Positions 60,129-64,000 of a DNA stretch of 64,000 nt are shown here, piece after piece (positions within the stretch are counted from its first letter, which is position 1; the number at the start of each line of letters is the position of its first letter). The DNA is taken from assembly GCA_965653565.1 (NCBI GenBank), contig CBFHAI010000001.1:124001-188000 (forward strand). The letters are read 5' to 3'. The notes beneath the pieces were generated by a model, which had not been told where the DNA came from, made no database searches, and saw only the letters and a program-made list of their open reading frames with translations. The translations under genes were made by a program, and so were the position numbers. Origin of the DNA: JALCLA01 sp965653565. Its GTDB lineage: Bacteria; Pseudomonadota; Gammaproteobacteria; Xanthomonadales; Xanthomonadaceae.

Positions 60129-61793
60129 GTGCGGTCGGAACCGTCATCGAGGCTCGGCCGATTCGCGATGCTCGCGATCGGCCTGCTTTGCAGTGCGGTG
60201 TCGATTGCAGGCGACTCGATGCAGCTGGCGTGGTTGCGTTCCGATCGCGCGACACTCTTCGAACTCGATGTCGGCGGAGTCCAGCACGAAACCGACCTGC
60301 CTCGGCAGCTGCGCACGCCACTCGGCAGTCTGTGGAAGCTGTTCGTGCACGCCTATCTCGTCGATCGCGGGTTGCCGGAAACGGGCTACGTCTGCAACGG
60401 TGGCGATCGCGACGAAGTCTATTGCTGCGAGCGCGGTGAACGCATCGGGCGCGATCGTGCGCTGGTGCAATCCTGCGGCCTGTACTACGCACCGCAGCGT
60501 TTGCAGATCGAAGCGGCGCAATGGCGCGATTACTGGCAAGCCCGCCACGCGCCGGCCTGGCTGATCGACCTTGCCGCGCTGCAGCCGCAAACCGACGTGC
60601 CGGTCGGTGAGCTGTTGCGCGTGCTCGAAAGGTTGCCGGCGCAGCAGGAAATCCGCCGCGTGCTGCTCGATGTCGCGATCGAAGCGCGCGACAAGCGCGT
60701 GCTCGGCGAGCTCGGCGCGCAGTGGCGCGTGAAGACGTGGAGCTGGCATCGCGATGGCAACGCCGATCTTCGCATCGGCGGTTTCGCCGGCTGGCGGGTC
60801 GACGGCACGCCGGTCTGGGCGATGGCGCGCGGCACCAGTCAAAGCGCGCTGTCGACGTATCGCAGCGCGCTGGCGCAACTTCCCGCGGCACGGGTTTCCA
60901 CCGACCACGGCGAATGCGTCGATGTCGCGCTGTTCGCGCGCTATCCGATCGCCGCGCTGCAGCGCGATGGCAAAACCGTCGAACCCGGTGCATTGAGCGG
61001 CGATTTTCGCGTCGTCTTCGAGAATTCGAATGCGCTCGATATTCACAGCGACGGCGAACTGATCCTGACGAACACCGCGGCCGGACCGAGCCTGGTCGCG
61101 CGCCTGACGCGCGAAGAATACGTTGCGCGCGTGCTCGATCGCGAAGCCGCGGCCACACCGGCCGCCGCCGCGCGCGCCTTGTCGATCGCTATCCGCAGCT
61201 ATCTGCTACAGAACGCCACGCGCAACGGTTCCTGCCTGCAGATCGCCGACAGCAGTGCGCAGCAGCGCGTCGCGCCGCGTCCGGCGAGCGCGGCGGCGCG
61301 CGCGATCGCTGCGTGGACTTCCGATCTGGTGCTGACGGGCGCGCCGGTGATGTATCACGTCGATCGCGCCGGAGCCGATCGGCTGAGCTGGAAGCTTGCG
61401 GTCGAACAGGCCGATGCCGGTCTGCGCTACGACGAAATACTGGCCGGCGCGTTTGCGCGCGCCGATCTGAGTCGTTGGGATCGGCCGCTCGCACAATGCG
61501 CACCGGTGAGCGGCGCCGCCGAATGGCTGCGCGGCCGGTTGCCGAATTGGCGCCCGCTGCTCGATCTGGAAGCGGGCTACGCCGAAACCGGCGAGTTCGA
61601 AGTCTGCCGCCTCGCAAACGGCCGCCCGCATGTCGACCGCGACAAACGCCGCATCTTCATCCGTGCCTTATCGAGCCAGCAGGATCGGCTCGATCTGACG
61701 CACGAATATCTGCACCTGGCCTTCGCCGCGCATCCGAACGGCCAGGATGAAACCTATATCGAGGCGCTCGCGCGCCGCCTGTTGCTGGAGTGA
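60129..61793 (+). CDS. yfaQ: YfaQ family (DUF2300) secreted protein
   Basis: The 554-residue protein has a signal peptide (FAMLAIGLLCSAVSIAGDS). Three motif regions are visible. S67-L-W-K70 in TPLGSLWKLFVHAYL resembles the SxxK of penicillin-binding proteins. A SpoIID-like region lies at about 315-355 (REEYVARVLDREAAATPAAA, then ARALSIAIRSYLLQNA). An H525-E-Y-L-H529 zinc-protease-like motif lies near the end in LTHEYLHLAFAAHPNGQDE. DUF2300 has no established activity, so each resemblance is inference. It starts with GTG three bases after the yfaS stop and is followed by the second yfaP. Confidence 0.85.
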   Translation: MRSEPSSRLGRFAMLAIGLLCSAVSIAGDSMQLAWLRSDRATLFELDVGGVQHETDLPRQLRTPLGSLWKLFVHAYLVDRGLPETGYVCNGGDRDEVYCCERGERIGRDRALVQSCGLYYAPQRLQIEAAQWRDYWQARHAPAWLIDLAALQPQTDVPVGELLRVLERLPAQQEIRRVLLDVAIEARDKRVLGELGAQWRVKTWSWHRDGNADLRIGGFAGWRVDGTPVWAMARGTSQSALSTYRSALAQLPAARVSTDHGECVDVALFARYPIAALQRDGKTVEPGALSGDFRVVFENSNALDIHSDGELILTNTAAGPSLVARLTREEYVARVLDREAAATPAAAARALSIAIRSYLLQNATRNGSCLQIADSSAQQRVAPRPASAAARAIAAWTSDLVLTGAPVMYHVDRAGADRLSWKLAVEQADAGLRYDEILAGAFARADLSRWDRPLAQCAPVSGAAEWLRGRLPNWRPLLDLEAGYAETGEFEVCRLANGRPHVDRDKRRIFIRALSSQQDRLDLTHEYLHLAFAAHPNGQDETYIEALARRLLLE

Positions 61794-61797
61794 TCGA

Positions 61798-62589
61798 ATG
61801 ACGTCGCGCCACCGCTGCATCGCTTTGCTCGTCTCGCTGACAATCGCGAACGCGCAGGCGCAGACCGTGCAGATCGACGCGCCGCGCGGCGGCTGGCGCA
61901 CCGGCAGCGGCGAAGGCGCGAACTACTCGCAGGACGTGCAATATCCGGCCTCCAACGTCAACGTTGGCGAGGACCAGGCCGACACGGCGCGCGTGCGCGG
62001 CCGCATCGATGCGGCCGAACCGAAGAACCCGGCGCTGCTGGTGGTGAACGGCGCCGCGATGCCGCTGAAAATCGCCGAGGACGGCAGTTTCGACCGGCCC
62101 TACGTGTTCAACTCGGGCAGCAACAGCGTCGAAGTGCGCGATGCCGATCGCGGCGCCGTGCGCCGCGTGCAGTTCCACAACGGCAGCGAAGGCGAAGTGC
62201 CGGCGCGCCTGCGCGTGCTGCTGGCCTGGGACAGCGACAACACCGATCTGGATCTGCACGTGATCACGCCCGACGGCGGACACGCGTGGTACGGCACGCG
62301 CACGCTGCCGAACGGCGGCGCGCTCGATGTCGACGTCACCACCGGCTATGGGCCGGAAATATTCGCCACGCCGACGCCGCTGCACGGCACTTATCACGTC
62401 TACGTGAATTACTACGGCGGCGGCTACGACGCGCAATCGGAAGGCGGCGACATGGCGCAGCCGCTCACCGTCGCCAGCATCACCGTCATCGGCCAGGAAG
62501 GCACGGCGAACGAGAAACGCGAAACGGTGCAGGTGCCGATGCGTGCGCCGGGAGAACTGATGCTGGTGAAGAGTTTCAGCTATCCGTGA
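61798..62589 (+). CDS. yfaP: YfaP family (DUF2135) secreted protein, second copy
   Basis: The 263-residue protein has a signal peptide (CIALLVSLTIANAQAQ) and a DUF2135 domain closely similar to the first copy: PARLRVLLAWDSDNTDLDLH, VITPDGGHAWYGTR and GTYHVYVNYYGGGYD, and it lacks that copy's Ser/Asp linker. It starts four bases after the yfaQ stop. Its presence at both ends of the locus indicates a duplication; the N-terminal halves have diverged most. Its product probably joins the macroglobulin complex in the periplasm. Confidence 0.88.
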   Translation: MTSRHRCIALLVSLTIANAQAQTVQIDAPRGGWRTGSGEGANYSQDVQYPASNVNVGEDQADTARVRGRIDAAEPKNPALLVVNGAAMPLKIAEDGSFDRPYVFNSGSNSVEVRDADRGAVRRVQFHNGSEGEVPARLRVLLAWDSDNTDLDLHVITPDGGHAWYGTRTLPNGGALDVDVTTGYGPEIFATPTPLHGTYHVYVNYYGGGYDAQSEGGDMAQPLTVASITVIGQEGTANEKRETVQVPMRAPGELMLVKSFSYP

Positions 62590-62608
62590 CGCGGGGCTGC
62601 GCCCGGGC

Positions 62609-62638
62609 CGTTTGAAAAACGTCGCCGAATTTCAAACG
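62609..62638. terminator. Hairpin between the yfa locus and the convergent M23 gene
   Basis: CGTTTGAAA (62609-62617) and TTTCAAACG (62630-62638) are perfectly complementary with a 12-base loop. It may stop transcription from both sides; there is no T-run. Confidence 0.5.
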
Positions 62639-62660
62639 ACGAAACGCCGTGCGCGCAGGC

Positions 62661-63587
62661 TCATTCGCCGCCGCGCGCCCGCGTATCCGGAATCTTGATC
62701 GGGCCGCCCGGCCCTTCCAGATCGATCGGAATCGACTCGAGTTCCATGCCGGCATTCACCTGCACCGCGAAATGCAGATGCGGGCCGGTGGAATAGCCGG
62801 TATTGCCCGACGCGCCGAGCCGCTGCCCGACATTGACGCGCTGCCCCGGCGCCACGATCACGCTTTCCGGTTGCAGATGCGCGTACACCGCCATCGTGCC
62901 GTCCTCGTGCACCACGCGAACCTGATTCGCGCGCGCACCGAACTTGTCGCGATTGAGACCGGCCCCTTCGAAATCGTCCTGCACCTGCATCACTACGCCG
63001 GCGCGCGCCGCCAGCACCGGCGTGCCTTCCGGCGCGGCGAAATCGATCGCGTACATCGATTGCTTGTCGGTATGGCTGAAGGTGCCGCCGAAGCCCTGAT
63101 CGATGCGCCAGCCGGACAGATCGAGCGGCAGCCGATAGACGGTGCCATCGGGCATCGCGGCCGGATCGCCCGGCACCGAACGCAGTTCGACCGCGAAGGC
63201 GCCGGGCTGGCCCTCGTCGAGGATGCGCATCACGCTGAGCGCCGATTCGCTCGACGCTGGCACCACCGCGCGCAACGGCAGCGGCGGGTCGCTGCTGATA
63301 TTGGCGTTCTCGGCGAAGCTCAGTTCCACTTCCACCGGGCCGTGCAGACGATTCGCGGCGAACGCGGTCTTCTCGCCATCGCGGCCGGCGAGCCGCAGCA
63401 CCGCAATCTGTTCGAGCTCGGCGCGCACCGAAATCTGCTCCACCGTCGCGCCATCGTCTTGCGGCTTGCGATCGGTGTAGTGCGTGATGCCGTTTTCGTC
63501 GACCACTTTGTAGATCTTCTTGGCGGCCAGCGGCGCCGAGAACGCCAGTGCGCTCGTTGCAAGAAGCAGAACGCGACGCGCGCGCAT
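62661..63587 (-). CDS. Secreted M23 family metallopeptidase with DUF4124 domain
   Basis: The 308-residue protein has a signal peptide (RRVLLLATSALAFSAPLAAK), a DUF4124 domain (KIYKVVDENGITHYTDRKPQ) and a LytM/M23 domain with the metal ligands H and D in GTFSHTDKQSMYAIDFAAPE and the catalytic HLH in GPHLHFAV. It cleaves peptide cross-links of peptidoglycan, or is an activator of an amidase if it lacks activity; the ligands are all present. It follows the phytase-like gene by four bases. It acts in the periplasm. Confidence 0.92.
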   Translation of the reverse strand: MRARRVLLLATSALAFSAPLAAKKIYKVVDENGITHYTDRKPQDDGATVEQISVRAELEQIAVLRLAGRDGEKTAFAANRLHGPVEVELSFAENANISSDPPLPLRAVVPASSESALSVMRILDEGQPGAFAVELRSVPGDPAAMPDGTVYRLPLDLSGWRIDQGFGGTFSHTDKQSMYAIDFAAPEGTPVLAARAGVVMQVQDDFEGAGLNRDKFGARANQVRVVHEDGTMAVYAHLQPESVIVAPGQRVNVGQRLGASGNTGYSTGPHLHFAVQVNAGMELESIPIDLEGPGGPIKIPDTRARGGE

Positions 63588-63591
63588 CGCC

Positions 63592-64000
63592 CTACCGCTC
63601 GCAGCTCGTGCGCAGGCCGAGCGCCGTGGCGACGTCGCGCCAATCGAACGCCACCACGCCCTGATCGTGATGCACGGCGTAGAACACACCGGCCGGGAAG
63701 CGCTCGGTCGGCAGCGGATGCAGCGCCACGCCGTCGGTGAACTGCACGGTTTCGCCGCGGAACGTACCCAGGTGTTCGAGCGAGGCGCGGTCGAACACGT
63801 GAAAGCGGTTCGAGTGCAGTTGCTGGTCGGTGGCGATCCAGTAACCGGAGCCATCGGGGCAATCGTAGAGCGCCAGGCCCTCGGGCTGGCCGCCGAACAG
63901 GCCGGCGCCGAGATCCTTGCCGGTGTAGCGGCCGGCGCTGTCGTACAAGCGGATCTCGCCCGGTTCGTCCTCGATGTATTCCTCGGGGATCAGCAGCCGG
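63592..64000 (-). CDS. Phytase-like beta-propeller protein (5' end beyond the window)
   Basis: Only the last 136 codons lie in the window; the frame stays open to base 64000, so the gene starts to the right. The visible part has LFGGQPEGLALYDCPDGSGY, SNRFHVFDR, FRGETVQFTDGVAL and GVFYAVHHDQGVVAFDWRDV, the repeats of 3-phytase / phytase-like beta-propeller enzymes that release phosphate from phytate or act as esterases. It is upstream of the M23 peptidase in a tight operon. Signal peptide and catalytic N-terminal part are outside the window. Confidence 0.8.
   Translation of the reverse strand, partial: RLLIPEEYIEDEPGEIRLYDSAGRYTGKDLGAGLFGGQPEGLALYDCPDGSGYWIATDQQLHSNRFHVFDRASLEHLGTFRGETVQFTDGVALHPLPTERFPAGVFYAVHHDQGVVAFDWRDVATALGLRTSCER

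Overview
The window is GC-rich (about two thirds G+C by eye), densely coded and free of insertion sequences, phage genes, tRNAs, rRNAs and CRISPR arrays. GTP-type PEP carboxykinase, FadE, Hsp33, RF3, MtgA, TonB-dependent receptors with a GSRIKR plug motif and the complete yfa macroglobulin locus point to a gammaproteobacterium, most likely of the Xanthomonadales/Lysobacterales. The placement comes from gene content and style only.

Left third (1-22 kb). A ferric-type ABC permease cut by the left edge is followed by gcvT-gcvH. Next come a 600-bp CGCG-rich non-coding stretch, a candidate structured small RNA with its own promoter and terminator, and an Ala/Lys-rich histone H1-like protein. Then follow a secreted serine hydrolase, a lemA-M48 protease pair, a GMC oxidoreductase, an NTP/NDP-type transporter and a lipid block. 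The lipid block holds a DUF4442 hotdog protein, FadE, an alpha/beta hydrolase and a divergent TetR regulator with a palindromic operator. DUF2145, a helix-turn-helix regulator, pckG and an ECF sigma / membrane anti-sigma-like / DUF4097 trio complete this part. Two long inverted repeats built from GGACGC(A/G)(A/G)AG-type units lie at 8.4 and 12.2 kb.

Middle (22.8-36.7 kb). This is the most distinctive region. A large TonB-dependent receptor is surrounded by protein- or peptide-modifying enzymes: a TPR-AspH-type hydroxylase, a SAM methyltransferase, a TPR-O-GlcNAc-transferase-like enzyme, a TPR-sulfotransferase, a DUF4915 protein and two iron/2-oxoglutarate oxygenases of one family. The far end carries a short beta-barrel protein that keeps the receptor's C-terminal strand but has no plug. 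I read this as a candidate modification-plus-uptake island; its substrate is unknown.

Right part (36.9-64 kb). Here lie a GAF-GGDEF-EAL protein, hslO, mtgA, an arsR-arsC-aquaporin operon whose operator covers the arsR start codon, a GT2 glycosyltransferase, a CBS protein, a second sigma/anti-sigma-like pair, trhA and prfC. A Ser/Thr kinase-TPR protein, a NarL-type histidine kinase and a response regulator follow in one run. The yfa/mag locus comes next in the order yfaP-yfaA-yfaT-yfaS-yfaQ-yfaP. Its macroglobulin keeps a CVEQ thioester motif. A DUF4124-M23 peptidase and a phytase-like propeller protein, cut by the right edge, close the window.

Several promoters (alpha/beta hydrolase, tetR, arsR and the methyltransferase) place the predicted transcription start on the start codon, which suggests leaderless mRNAs.
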